Shown here: positions 1-11,487 of the stretch, piece by piece
How positions within the stretch are numbered: position 1 is the first letter of the stretch
Layout: every line of letters starts with the position of its first letter
NCBI RefSeq assembly: GCF_905171765.1
Contig: NC_053393.1
Location: 186,895,921-186,959,920 of the forward strand
Reading direction: 5' to 3'
From: Bufo bufo
Taxonomy: Eukaryota; Chordata; Amphibia; Anura; Bufonidae
Length of the DNA stretch: 64,000 nucleotides
The notes under the pieces: generated by a model
The model's input: the letters and a program-made list of their open reading frames with translations, nothing else
Database searches by the model: none
What the model was told of the DNA's origin: nothing
Program-made: the position numbers and the translations under genes

Positions 1-594
1 CGCTACAGTTTAAATCCTCTATCTCCTCTATTTCATTGTGTGTTGTAAAGAGGGAGTCGTGATTAATCTGTATTTCTGCAACTTATTCATCTATTGTTTC
101 AAATGAATGAAAAAGTGTAAAAGATACCGGGCATCTGGCCAACCCAATCTAGCATGTGGTCTTTCCCTATTTTCTAAGGTGCCCACACTAATACAGTGAC
201 TTCTATTTTCAGAGGTTTCTATTTACCTTGTCACTAAGATGCTTCTTTGTCCATGTCTCTTCCTGGCAGTTGAGTTAGCGGCTTTCGCTCACACGGAGCG
301 ACCAGTGATGTCACTCCTGCAGCTACGAATAGTTGCAGGTCCCAAAATTCCTCCAACGCATTTCAGACAGTATGCTGTCCTTCCTCAGGGAGAATTACAT
401 GGCTCTTCTTTGGTGCTCTCTTTATGTGTGCTTGATCTCAGGTATTACTTATTTAACTCCTTGTTGTCCGCAACGCATTGTGATGTATCTCTAAAGGCAG
501 GTTCACTTTACATGTACATTTCTATATTATTCGAATGCAAACAGTTCTATCTTGGTATTAAGGCCACTGGGTATTAGAGAATTCATATTAAATA
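1..594. other. intronic DNA, no feature recognised
   Basis: AT-rich sequence without a convincing coding exon. The 112-codon open frame at 239-577 has no recognisable domain and no splice context, so it is not called. It is probably DOK6 intron or old repeat. Confidence 0.5.
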
Positions 595-2700
595 TCCATT
601 TAGCTTGAACCATATCTACAGTTATTTATACAATTGGGTATATTACTGGATGTACTAACGCTAAAAAAAGGTTTGCGTAACTGTGCCTTATCTTCAGTGA
701 CTCCCCCTTCCTTTTCCATTATTTAGGAGACCTACTTGCTCTGACCTTGGTTTTTTAGCATTTATATATGTAAATAATTGTTTGGGATTTATTTTGCTCT
801 TTTTTGCCACCTGCTGTTTGTTTTGTATTTTTGCAGATTATATCTCTTTTTTACAGACTTTATTAAGTCCATTGTAAACTTCAAAGGCTACAGCTGACCC
901 CACAGATTTGTATTTTTTAAATGCCTTTTTCATGTAATTTATCACTTTTTTACAGTATCTGTAAAGCCATTTATAGTTGTTACTCACAGGAATAATGTTT
1001 GCAGTGTAATTGCCCAATAAGGATTTAAAGCTTTGCCATTTATCCTCAGTATTATTATGTGATAGTAGCTGCTCCCAGTCTAGGCCCTGAAATGCTGCCC
1101 ACAACCCGGGAAAAATTAGCTTTTTTACAATTCAGTGTTTTTGCTCTCCCATCCAGAGCTGAATATAATTATATTGTGGTCACTATTATCAAGTGTTTCA
1201 CAAACAGTAACATTTCCAACAAGATCTGCATTGTAAGAAATTACCAGATCCAACAAAGCATCGGCCATCATGGTAAACTACAAACTAGTCCCTAAAGTGG
1301 TCCTGCAGCATGTTGAGGCATTTTCATCCCTTTGCAGTTGAGGCAGAACCATGACCCCAGTCAATATCTGGGAAGTTAAAATCTCTCATTATGACCATTG
1401 TACCAGCCCGTGCAGCCCACTGTATTTGGTTATACAACTGAACTTTTATCTCCTATGTGATGTTAGGGGGTCTATAGATTACACTACGTATTATTTTTTC
1501 AAAGTTTATTTCTCTTTGTAATTGAACCCATAAGGTTTCAACATCCTCACTGTTCTCACCCACAATTGCCTCTTTCACACTCGCCTTCACATCACTCCTC
1601 ACATACAGGCACATGCCACTGCCTTTTCTATTGACCCTGTATTTCCTAAATTGTGTAAAACCCTGAATATCAACAGCCCAGTCTGGAGAAGAGTCCAGCA
1701 ATGTGTCAGCCACACGAACTACATCTATGTGATTCTTTAGTATCTAGACTCCAGTTCTCTCATTTTGCTTGCTACACTTGTTGCATCTATGAACATACTC
1801 TACATTTTAAGTTACTATTTAATTTCCCACATTATGGGTACCTTGGATGGTATTGTTGGTTTGTAACAGGTCCATGTTACCACCAGCTCTGTTTTTAATG
1901 GATACACCTCCCTAGTTTCCACATTAACCCCAGCCCCCACTAACTCCCCACTGTCCCCTCCTATATCCAACTCTATCTACACTATCTACCCTCTTATTAG
2001 TATGAACTCCCTCCCCACCCCCAGACCTTAATTTAAAAGCTCCTCCAGCCATCTAGCCATTTTTCCAATTAGCAGCTGCACCTATCCCATTAAGGTTCAG
2101 TCCATTCCTACTGTAGAGCCTGTAGCCAACAGAAAAATCAGTCTAGTTCTCCATGAACCAAAACCCTTTTTTACTACAAAAGACTCTGAACTACATATTT
2201 ATTTAACTCCCTAAGCTCCCGCTGTTTCTCTACTGACACTTGTGGCACTGGTAGGATTTCTGAAAACATCCACCTTGCAGGTCCTGGACTTGAACTTCTC
2301 TCCTAGTTTCCTGAAAACATTTTTAAGGACCTTCCATCTCCCCCTGACTTTGTCAGTGGTACCAATGTGTACCATGACCGCCAACAACCAGGGAGGAGTT
2401 TGGAGTCTCTGGACATCTACAGTTTACCACCTAGTACTCTGAATGTAAGTGAAGTGCCACTGACCACCACAACCAGTCCTAGCAGTCAAATGTCCCTCCA
2501 GGCCCCAGCAGTTTTAGTGACAGCAACTCAGCCCCCATTACAGCCCTGGGAGTCTACATCCCCAGCAGCATCCATGCATTGCTTTACATTTAGCCTCCTC
2601 AGCCCTCCAAAACAACTGTTCACTGCTGCCATCACCCAAAAGACTCACTTGAGTCAACTGCTGCAGCAGCCTGACACACAGTGCTGCTCCAACTCATAAC
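595..2700 (-). mobile_element. decayed CR1/L2-type LINE fragment (ORF1 esterase-like part, endonuclease, start of RT region)
   Basis: Read on the minus strand, three LINE regions appear in order. Around 2400-2090 there are broken frames resembling the SGNH-esterase-like ORF1 of CR1 elements, with a degenerate NGLNLNGIG block. At 1713-1453 lies an 86-aa frame with endonuclease-type text (GMCLYVRSDVKASVKEAI, then SVIYRPPN). Around 1395-1330 the motif DFNFPDIDWGHGSA corresponds to the GDFN block of AP-type endonucleases, with the first Gly replaced. At 1104-838 an 88-aa frame covers the linker before the reverse transcriptase. The segment near 655-630 (GTTAGTACATCCAGTAATAT) recurs in the other LINE at about 47950-47975, so both belong to one family. 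Many stops and frameshifts show it is dead. The 3' half with the RT domain is missing. The exact limits are approximate. Confidence 0.75.
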
Positions 2701-4761
2701 AGCAGGTTGCTCTGTCTGTCAGTTTACCAAGACTGGCGTTTCCATATGCATCTCTCTCTCTGTGCCAGAAACTCAAATCTGTGCTAGCTAGAGCTTTAAC
2801 TTAACCACAGTTTTTGGTGTAAGTTATAGTAAATCTGGTGGGCTGAGGTAGACCTCACCCCTCCCACTAATCCTCTCCTCTTTTCTTCAAAAAGCTCACG
2901 TCATACATTGCTTGTATCCAGGGGTTACTACCACCCTTTAATCTAGCAGCAGTGGCCGTGCTTGCACATTATAGGAACAGCCTATGCGTGCTTCCACGAT
3001 CCAGGCCACCAGAGAGGCTGGTGCCTTTTCCTTGCATGGCCACCGCTGCTGGATTAAAGGGTGGTCGCAATTCCTGGATATGAGCATTGAATAATGTGAT
3101 GGAAAAAGGAATCAAGCCAGCAAAGGAGGCAATATGGACAATCACAATACATTAGTAAGTGCCTTGTATTAACTTTGCATACAAGATAAATGCCATTTGC
3201 TGAAGCAAGACAACAGCTTTAAGGACCTTCGATATAGGTTAAATAACTGGGATCAGAGGTTTCCTTTTATCCTGGGCATTTTTGTAGAATCCCAAGTGCC
3301 ACAAACCACTCCAGTCCCTCTACACAGCTGCCAATTACTATGCCGCACATATACAATAGTTCTCACTGTGCTGTCTATGTACAGGGTAGGGCATAAAGAA
3401 GTACCGAATCCTGTACAGGCAAACATATTTATACATTTTTAAATGGCTTGCTGATGTTTGGGTTGTGTAATTCAGTTAATGCGCTAACATAAAAAAGAAA
3501 ATCTACAGAGTGGTGGAGAAGAAATCCTGCTCATTAAATAACAACGGAATGATGGATTTCTCTGGCCATTAAAATATTGCTGAATTGGGTATTACTTTAG
3601 CAGTAAAGCACATCAGCTGCTTGATTATATGTACTTTTAATGAATCCTTCTTAATATGCCTTCAGACAGCACTGTATAAACGTATTCTAGTGTAGACAGT
3701 CCATTGCTATACTCCAGCAGAGACAAATGTATAATTAAAGGAATAGCAAGATAAATGTTTTTAATTATGTAAAATGATGGCAAGTCACTGCTGTGTAGTT
3801 GTGTTTAATTTGTATTATGAAGTATTACTCAAAACGGAAGGAGAGATCACATGGCAGAAATTAAATTTCTACTCCATTGTTGTCTACACAGGAAAAATAC
3901 AGTCATGCAGTTGGTGATGTATGAGTTTAGATTGATTTTCCACTAAGTATTAATAATACAAAAATCTAAAATGCTCTTCTGCCAGTCTAATACGTTCTCT
4001 TCGTACAAGCAGGAAATAAGCTTTGTTCTATTAAATCAGTAAAACATTTTTTATTTTGATTTATTTAGTTTTAAATATGTCTCGTGCCACTTGGTTGTAA
4101 GGTAATTATTGGCAGTCTTTCCTCAGTTGTAATGCCCGTTCCAAATACATATATAAAATGACTACTATAAAATGATAAATTTTTTGTCAATGATGTTTTT
4201 TAATTGGTGCAGTCCATAAATCAGCCTAAAACTAAAGTTCGTCCACAACTGTACTCTCTGCCTAAATGAAGAAGTAAAATGGTGCATGTGACACAAAAAG
4301 TGATTATTTTAGCTGTAAATGCGCGATACTGGCACTTTTGCTAAGGTAACAATTTACCTAAGGGAAAAATGTTCATATACTGTTATAGGAAATAACATTT
4401 TGTATTTGTCTAGCTTTCACAGAATGCCTGTATTTTAGATAATATAAGAGCTTCTTTAGGGTAGGTTCATATTTGTGTTAAATGAGAGTTCTCTAGATCA
4501 GGCAGAGCCATCAACTATAATGGAATCTGGCGAGGATCCGGCTGCTTTCAGGCATAAATGCCAGGTTTCGGCCAGACAAGAACCATTGCATGCAAAGATT
4601 TTTGTCGAGTGAAAATCAGTATCTTTGTGTCCGGCTGGAAAGCTACTGAATTCCTGCCAAATCCTATTTTACTCAATGCGGTCCAACTGTCAACAAATCA
4701 TTTACATCGATCAGACGGTAACTCTAAAGGGGAACTATTAAATTAAACACCAAAGAAAAGG
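2701..4761. other. intronic DNA without genes; contains one foldback repeat and possible old MITE debris
   Basis: No coding exon is supported. A small inverted repeat sits at 2918-3077 (separate entry). The stretch from about 4460 to 4700 resembles a dispersed amphibian repeat, but its ends cannot be defined from this sequence alone. Confidence 0.5.
2918..3077. repeat. foldback repeat, arms about 45 bp
   Basis: The left arm contains ACCACCCTTTAATCTAGCAG. The right arm, read in reverse complement, contains ACCACCCTTTAATCCAGCAG, with similar flanking bases on both sides. The arms enclose about 70 bp. No target duplication was found. This is a likely MITE or SINE-like foldback. Confidence 0.65.
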
Positions 4762-7700
4762 CATTCTATGCAAATTAAATTTATTCACACATTCAATATA
4801 AAAAAGGCTTATAAGTTATAAGTAATATCTAAGTTTTGATATTCCAGGGAACACTGTTTAACCACCCCAGGACCGCCGTACGCAGGATTGCGTCCTGGCG
4901 GCGGCCCTGCTCTTCTGGGAGACGCGAGATTTCCTGTGAACGCGCGCACACAGGCGCGCGCGTTCACAGGAACGGAAGGTAAGAGAGTGGATCTCCAGCC
5001 TGCCAGCGGCGATCGTTCGCTGGCAGGCTGGAGATGCGATTTTTTGAACCCCTAACAGGTATATTAGACGCTGTTTTGATAACAGCGTCTAATATACCTG
5101 CTACCTGGTCCTCTGGTGGTCCCCTTTGTTTTGATCGACCACCAGAGGACACAGGTAGCTCAGTAATATGTTGCACCAAGCACCACACTACACTACACCC
5201 CCCCCTGTCACTTATTAACCCCTTATTCACCCTTGATCACCCCTGATCACCCTATATAGACTCCCTGATCACCCCCCTGTCATTGATCACCCCCCTGTCA
5301 TTGATCACTCCCCTGTAAGGCTCCATTCAGACATTTTTTTGGCCCAAGTTAGCGGAAATTTTTTTTTTTTTTCTTACAAAGTCTCATATTCCACTAACTT
5401 GTGTCAAAAAATAAAATCTCACATGAACTCACCATACCCCTCACGGAATCCAAATGCGTAAAAATTTTTAGACATTTATATTCCAGACTTCTTCTCACGC
5501 TTTAGGGCCCCTAGAATGCCAGGGCAGTATAAATACCCCACATGTGACCACATTTCGGAAAGAAGACACCCCAAGGTATTCCGTGAGGGGCATATTGAGT
5601 CCATGAAAGATTGAATTTTTTGTCCCAAGTTAGCGGAATGGGAGACTTTGTGAGAAAAAAAAATAAATCTATTTCCGCTAACTTGTGCCAAAAAAAAAAA
5701 ATTCGATGAACTCGCCATGCCCCTCATTGAATACCTTGGGGTGTCTTCTTTCCAAAATGGGGTCACGTGTGGGGTATTTATACTGCCCTGGCATTCTAGG
5801 GGCCCTAAAGCGTGAGAAGAAGTCTGGGATCCAAATGTCTAAAAATGCCCTCATAAAAGGAATGTGGGCCCCTTTGCGCATCTAGGCTGCAAAAAAGTGT
5901 CACACATGTGGTATCGCCGTATTCAGGAGAAGTTGGGCAATGTGTTTTGGGGTGTCATTTTACATATACCCATGCTGGGTGAGATAAATAGCTTGGTCAA
6001 ATGCCAACTTTGTATAAAAAATGGGAAAAGTTGTCTTTTGCCGAGATATTTCTCTCACCCAGCATGAGTATATGTAAAAATACACCCCAAAACACATTGC
6101 CCAACTTCTCCTGAATACGGCGATACCACATGTGTGACACTTTTTTGCAGCCTAGGTGGGCAAAGGGGCCCACATTCCAAAGAGCACCTTTAGGATTTCA
6201 CAGGTCATTTACCTACTTACCACACATTAGGGCCCCTGGAAAATGCCAGGGCAGTATAACTACCCCACAAGTGACCCCATTTTGGAAAGAAGACACCCCA
6301 AGGTATTCCGTGAGGGGCATGGCGAGTTCCTAGAATTTTTTATTTTTTGTCACAAGTTAGCGGAAAATGATGATATATATATTTTTTCTCTTACAAAGTC
6401 TCATATTCCACTAACTTGTGACAAAAAATAAAAACTTCCATGAACTCACTATGCCCATCAGCGAATACCTTGGGGTCTATTCTTTCCAAAATGGGGTCAC
6501 TTGTGGGGTAGTTATACTGCCCTGGCATTCTAGGGGCCCAAATGTGGGGTAAGTTGTTTGAAATCAAAATCTGTAAAAATTGGCCGGTGAAATCCGAAAG
6601 GTGTTTTTTGGAATATGGGCCCCTTTGCCCGCCTAGGCTGCAAAAAAGTGTCACACATGTGGTATCTCCGTACTCAGGAGAAGTTGGGGAATGTGATTTG
6701 GGATGTCATTTTACATATACCCATGCTGGGTGAGATAAATATCTTGGTCAAATGCCAACTTTGTATAAAAAAAATGGGAAAAGTTGTCTTTTGCCAAGAT
6801 ATTTCTCTCACCCAGCATGGGTATATGTAAAATGACACCCCAACTTCTCCTGAGTACGGAGATACCACATGTGTGACACTTTTTTGCAGCCTAGGTGGGC
6901 AAAGGGGCCCATATTCCAAAGAGCACCTTTCGGATTTCACCGGCCAATTTTTACAGATTTTGATTTCAAACTCCTTACCACACATTTGGGCCCCTAGAAT
7001 GCCAGGGCAGTATAACTACCCCACAAGTGACCCCATTTTGGAAAGAAGACACCCAAAGGTATTCGCTGATGGGCATAGTGAGTTCATGGAAGTTTTTATT
7101 TTTTGTCACAAGTTAGTGGAATATGAGACTTTGTAAGAAAAAAATAAATAAATAAATAAATCATCATTTTCCACTAACTTGTGACAAAAAATAAAAAGTT
7201 CTATGAACTCACTATGCCCATCAGCGAATACCTTAGGGTGTCTACTTTCCGAAATGGGGTCATTTGTGGGGTGTTTGTACTGTCTGGGCATTGTAGAACC
7301 TCAGGAAACATGACAGGTGCTCAGAAAGTCAGAGCTGCTTCAAAAAGCGGAAATTCACATTTTTGTACCATAGTTTGTAAACGCTATAACTTTTACCCAA
7401 ACCATTTTTTTTTTACCCAAACATTTTTTTTTTATCAAAAACATGTAGAACAATAAATTTAGAGAAAAATTTATATATGGATGTCGTTTTTTTTGCTAAA
7501 TTTTACACCTGAAAGTGAAAAATTTCATTTTTTTGCAAAGAAATCGTTAAATTTCGATTAATAACAAAAAAAGTAAAAATGTCAGCAGCAATGAAATACC
7601 ACCAAATGAAAGCTCTATTAGTGAGAAGAAAAGGAGGTAAAATTCATTTGGGTGGTAAGTTGCATGACCGAGCAATAAACGGTGAAAGTAGTGTAGGTCA

Positions 7701-8170
7701 GAAGTGTAAAAAGTGGCCTGGTCATTAAGGGTGTTTAAGCCCTGGGGGCTGAAGTGGTTAAATGAATTGTAAGTAAAAAAAAAAAAATGCTGCATGATGC
7801 CACCTAGACGAGGCCATCTCTCAAAACTTAGCATCAAATCTAGAAGACTCATGAGGAAAGTCACAGAAGGCAACAATGAGTCAGTTTAAGGCCAGATTCA
7901 CATGTGTGTATGCCGGAGTGTATGCAAATTAAAGATAAAGTTATTCACACTTTCAATATAAAAAAAAGGTTAAAAAAGTAATATGTAAGTTTGGGTATTT
8001 CAGGGAACACTGCTAAATTAATTACAAGGAAAAAATTCTACTTTATACCACCTGGATGAGACCATCCCTCAAAATTTAACATCAAAACAAGGAGACTCAT
8101 AAGGAAAGCCACAGAAGCCAGTCACTCAGCTGAAGGCCAAATTCACATTGTATGCCAGAGCTTTCATCAA
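4762..8170. repeat. ancient ~250-bp tandem duplication, first copy split by the TTAA element
   Basis: The segment 7918-8170 (starting TATGCAAATTAAAG, including TTATTCACACTTTCAATATA and CAGGGAACACTG, then CCACCTGGATGAGACCATC) repeats material that occurs once before it in two pieces. The first part is at about 4768-4861. The second part is at 7762-7917, after the inserted element. Joining the two pieces over the TTAA gives one complete copy, so the duplication predates the insertion. Confidence 0.7.
4862..7757. mobile_element. TTAA-flanked non-autonomous DNA element rich in inverted internal repeats (piggyBac- or Kolobok-like)
   Basis: The element is bounded by TTAA on both sides (4858-4861 and 7758-7761). 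Its ends are imperfect inverted repeats: CCACCCCAGGACC on the left, and CCACTTCAGCCCC as the reverse complement of the right end. A TTAA duplication is typical of piggyBac and Kolobok elements. Inside, a block with GCCCCTAGAATGCCAGGGCA, TACCCCACAAGTGACCCCAT and CACAAGTTAGTGGAA-type text recurs at least six times in alternating orientation between about 5340 and 7300. This makes long potential hairpins. A second local palindrome lies at 4975-5160. No transposase frame is visible, and the short open frames are shadows of the repeats. Confidence 0.75.
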
Positions 8171-8214
8171 TCCTTATTACTCATGTGTGTCACGACCCAA
8201 CCACAGGTTTAACT

Positions 8215-8500
8215 GACCCAAACTCATAGTAATACTTTTGGGATAAACTAGCATGGAGATTGCAAACCAGGTCCCTTCATCCAACATGAGTTTCTGACCT
8301 CACAAATGATCTTCTGGATGAATGGGAAAATGTCTCAAAGACACACTCCAAAATCTTGTAAAAAGCCCTCCCAGAATAGTGGAAGCTCTTTTCACTGCAG
8401 AGGGTGGACCAACTTGATGTTAATGTCTATGGATTTAGAATGGGATAGCATAAAGCTCCTGTGGGTGCAATGTGTGCTTTGGTTCATAATGCATGCTTTA
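8215..8500 (+). pseudogene. Tc1/mariner transposase 3' remnant
   Basis: Reading the plus strand across frameshifts gives the C-terminal part typical of Tc1-like transposases: a degenerate LWDEL block near 8240, then SDLTNDLLDEWENVSKTHS at about 8295-8350, then an ALPE..W block and a degraded C-terminus. Stops interrupt it (TGA and TAG within the block). The 5' part, with the first catalytic Asp residues, is absent. Recognition rests on the arrangement of short conserved blocks, not on a full alignment. Confidence 0.65.
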
Positions 8501-8574
8501 GTTCATATAGTGTATGTAGTCAATATAGAGTACAGTTAAAAGAAACATTTTTGCCTGATTTACAGATACTAAGA

Positions 8575-8865
8575 GCTGTTTCACACGAGTGGATGCCGTG
8601 CGTGACATCCACTGCGTGAATGAGAGCCAAGACCCACTGCGGACAGAAGAAGCACGGACCATTAACATGATGATAATGCTCCGTGCCTCTCTGTGATCTT
8701 TTTACTACAAAATCACAGTGAGATAAAGTTGTGAGTGTGATTTTGTAGTAAAAAGATGACAGATAGACACGAAGCATTATCAATCATGTTAGTGCTTCGT
8801 GCTTCTTCTGTCCGCACGTGGTCTTGGCTCTCATTCACGCAGCGGATGTCACGCACGACCCTAAA
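8575..8865. repeat. foldback MITE, arms about 130 bp
   Basis: Left-arm text such as GCGTGAATGAGAGCCAAGAC and ACAGAAGAAGCACG returns in reverse complement in the right arm (GTCTTGGCTCTCATTCACGC, CGTGCTTCTTCTGT). The centre lies near 8727, between two copies of the TTTTACTACAAAATCAC word in opposite orientation. It has no coding capacity. The outer limits are uncertain by about 15 bp. Confidence 0.75.
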
Positions 8866-10765
8866 TACATTGGTTGCTACCTTTCTAAAAGCCCTGTTCT
8901 CCATCGATGAAGTCACGTCTGTATTCACTGAAATAGCAAACAATAAGAGTTAGAAATACATGTTTATAATCCTCAAATCCCTTGTAGTTAAAACTAGGAA
9001 AACAAAGTTTTTGGGCTGTAGGTACTTAATTGCATTCATACGGTATTTGCATCTGTAAATGATGTAATTAATCATATTAGACAGCTCTGGCTTTATATTA
9101 AAATGGAAACGGCTGCAGTCTCAAAATACATCTGTTTACAAGAACAGATTAATTTTATTTTGTTCGAAAATTGAACAAAATGTTATGCTTCCTAGTCACA
9201 AACAAGTCTTTCAGTTAAAGAAGCTGTCACAAACCCATACCTGAGGGCTTTGTATTCTCACAGCCAAATCAAAACCAGTCCATTAATTTAGTGAAATGTT
9301 TAATTTGGGTTTGTGTATTTTATGCTTCATTTGTGTAGTGTTTCTGGCTTACAGTCAATGTAAGGGTAGAGTAATTTAGTATCATTACCAGATCAATCAC
9401 ACTTTCAAAGCTGTAGGCTAATCAGGAATTGGCACTCATTATTAAATAAAATAAAATAATAAATCTAAAATGTAGATGTTTTGGGGGCTCAGAAGTCAAT
9501 GCTAAATGCAAAAAGGTTTATACAATGAGATGAATTTCAGCAAGGGTACTGTAAAATGATGTCCATTATACTGTACCAGTTTTAGGCTCTGTTCTGAGCC
9601 TCCATCACAGATTTCAAAATGTTGGACAGGACAAACAATGCTGCATGCTTCACTCCCCCCCCCCCCTCAAAGCAGTGGTCACCTCAGTGGAACGGAGTCT
9701 TATTGGGTCATTCAAGCACTGCTGGTGCCAGTCCTAAATGGAAGGCACAATGCATACTGTATGTGAACAGAACCTTATTCTATTTTTATGTCAACTTATT
9801 TTAAAACTCCATAATGTAGTATCATACAAACATACACAATAATGTAGATGCATCTTGAAGCATACCTCAGTTTAAAAAAAAAAGTTTGTATAATGGTTGT
9901 GCTTCTTTGTACAATCATAACTTTGAAAGGAACAGTTTTTTTTTTTAGCTATGCTAATCTATCTCTCAGCCATATAATTCCCTGTTTCAGCTGCACAGCT
10001 AGATGCATTTCACTCAGAAGCAGGGGATGTCTCCCTTCTGTGGAATCTGCCAACATCATACTTCTGTGATGTCCTTTCCCTTATTTCCAACTATGTTTGT
10101 TTTCAGCTCTGGAGCTCATAGAACAGATAAAAAAGGGGAAATCACACTTACAGACATACAGGAGGCTTTTATTATCTTCAAAAGTTGCGTAAAAAAAATA
10201 TTTTATCAGGTTCACAATCTCAGCTAGGTCGTACATGCCCCCATTTCCAGTGAGTCATGTTCTATGTCTCTGTTACTAGGGACGGAACTTGTTTGACAGG
10301 CAGTGGGCTGCAAATTAGGTGGAAGTGAGACGCTTAGTGGCGATGAGTTTACAGCTTTTTTCAGTTTTTTTAAATGAAGTGATTTAGAAATTTGCTATTA
10401 AATGAAATTGTGGGAAAGTACGGAGACTCTTTAAGGACTCCCTGTATTGAGGTTTATTTCACACAGAATTTTGTAGCACTGGCCAACCTTCATTTTTTCA
10501 TATAGTAGGTAGTATAAATGTTTATAATCATTCTGATACCCCTAATGAAACTCAGATGTCATGCACTGATTTAATGTTTTCATAGTAGGCTTGGAGTTAA
10601 ACAGATCTGTATCCTGTGACACTGGTGGGACAGGATTTTTCCTGACTACCTTGATATTTAACATTAATCAAAGGTGGTGACAAATGATGTTTTATATCAA
10701 AGTGCAATGGTAGAATTATCCGTTTTTTGTTCTGGTCATTTTAATCAATTGATATCAATCTCTGA
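8866..10765. other. intronic DNA, no gene recognised
   Basis: AT-rich sequence with homopolymer runs (for example a C run near 9655). No domain-bearing frame, tRNA or splice-bounded exon could be supported. Confidence 0.5.
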
Positions 10766-10865
10766 AAGGGGTTGGCCGAATCGAAGGAATAAAAAATGCT
10801 TAATATTAAAATAAGCAAAAATTATGCCTATTCTCCACTGCTACCTTTAGCGATGTGCACTGGTC
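10766..10865. repeat. left half of an older interspersed repeat split by the giant hAT insertion
   Basis: The repeat starts near GAAAGGGGTTGGCC and runs to the insertion point (GTGCACTGGT then the 8-bp duplication). It resumes at 40703 and ends near ACATCCCCTTTAAG at about 40956. The outer ends (GAAAGGGG and CCCCTTTAA) are roughly complementary, as in many amphibian dispersed repeats. Family assignment is from memory of the general pattern, not a search. Confidence 0.55.
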
Positions 10866-10873
10866 CTCCCCAC
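10866..10873 (+). other. 8-bp target site duplication, left copy (CTCCCCAC)
   Basis: CTCCCCAC lies directly before the element end TAGTGATGAGC. The identical word on the same strand occurs at 26037-26044 and 40695-40702. Eight bases is the standard hAT duplication length, and the word fits the nTnnnnAn preference known for part of the superfamily. Confidence 0.9.
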
Positions 10874-11379
10874 TAGTGATGAGCTTGAGGTGCCATATTC
10901 GTTTTCGCGATATTTCGCGAATATTCGTTAGAATATTCGTATTCTATCCTCAGAAATCGAATATTCGTACGTTAGCTAATAATATGCGCATAATATGCGC
11001 ATAGTTATATACGCGTAATATGCGCATATTATGCGAATTCGCAAATTTCTAAATGTCTTTAGTGTTCAGTGGTGTACTGTTCACTGTTCAAATTATACAA
11101 TAAATGTTTTGAATATTCTCTATATTGCAATATAAAATCAGACTAGAACACAATGTTATTGCAATATAGCCTAGGCAATATTATTCATTTTCAATAGAAA
11201 GATTTCGAAACTACTAATGCCTTATATCCGCTTTGTTTTTTACGAATATTATAGATATTGTAATATATCATAGATTTCGAGTGATACGAATATTCTAAAA
11301 CCTGATATATCATTAATTTTATCGAATATTCGTTAACATACAAATAGCTGAAACGGCACTGACATTTTCGTATCATTTT

Positions 11380-11412
11380 GCGCATGCGCGTGATTTGTTC
11401 AAAACCGGAAGT
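11380..11412 (+). promoter_or_regulatory. TATA-less promoter candidate of SANT-like gene (copy A): NRF-1-like and ETS-like sites
   Basis: GCGCATGCGCG at 11380-11390 matches the palindromic NRF-1 consensus. ACCGGAAGT at 11404-11412 matches the ETS consensus. Both lie 75-110 bp before the ATG, and no TATA box is seen at a suitable place. This pairing is common in broadly or germline-expressed vertebrate promoters. Function is inferred. Confidence 0.55.
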
Positions 11413-11487
11413 AAGCGCCGTTTTAAACCAGAATTCAACTTGCGTCAGTTTTGTGCGGTTGAAAACTTTATGCGCTCAGTTTTTACG

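Noticed and set aside
2242..2699. Plus-strand open frames as host exons
   Set aside because: They lie antisense to the LINE ORF1-like region and show no conserved protein text.
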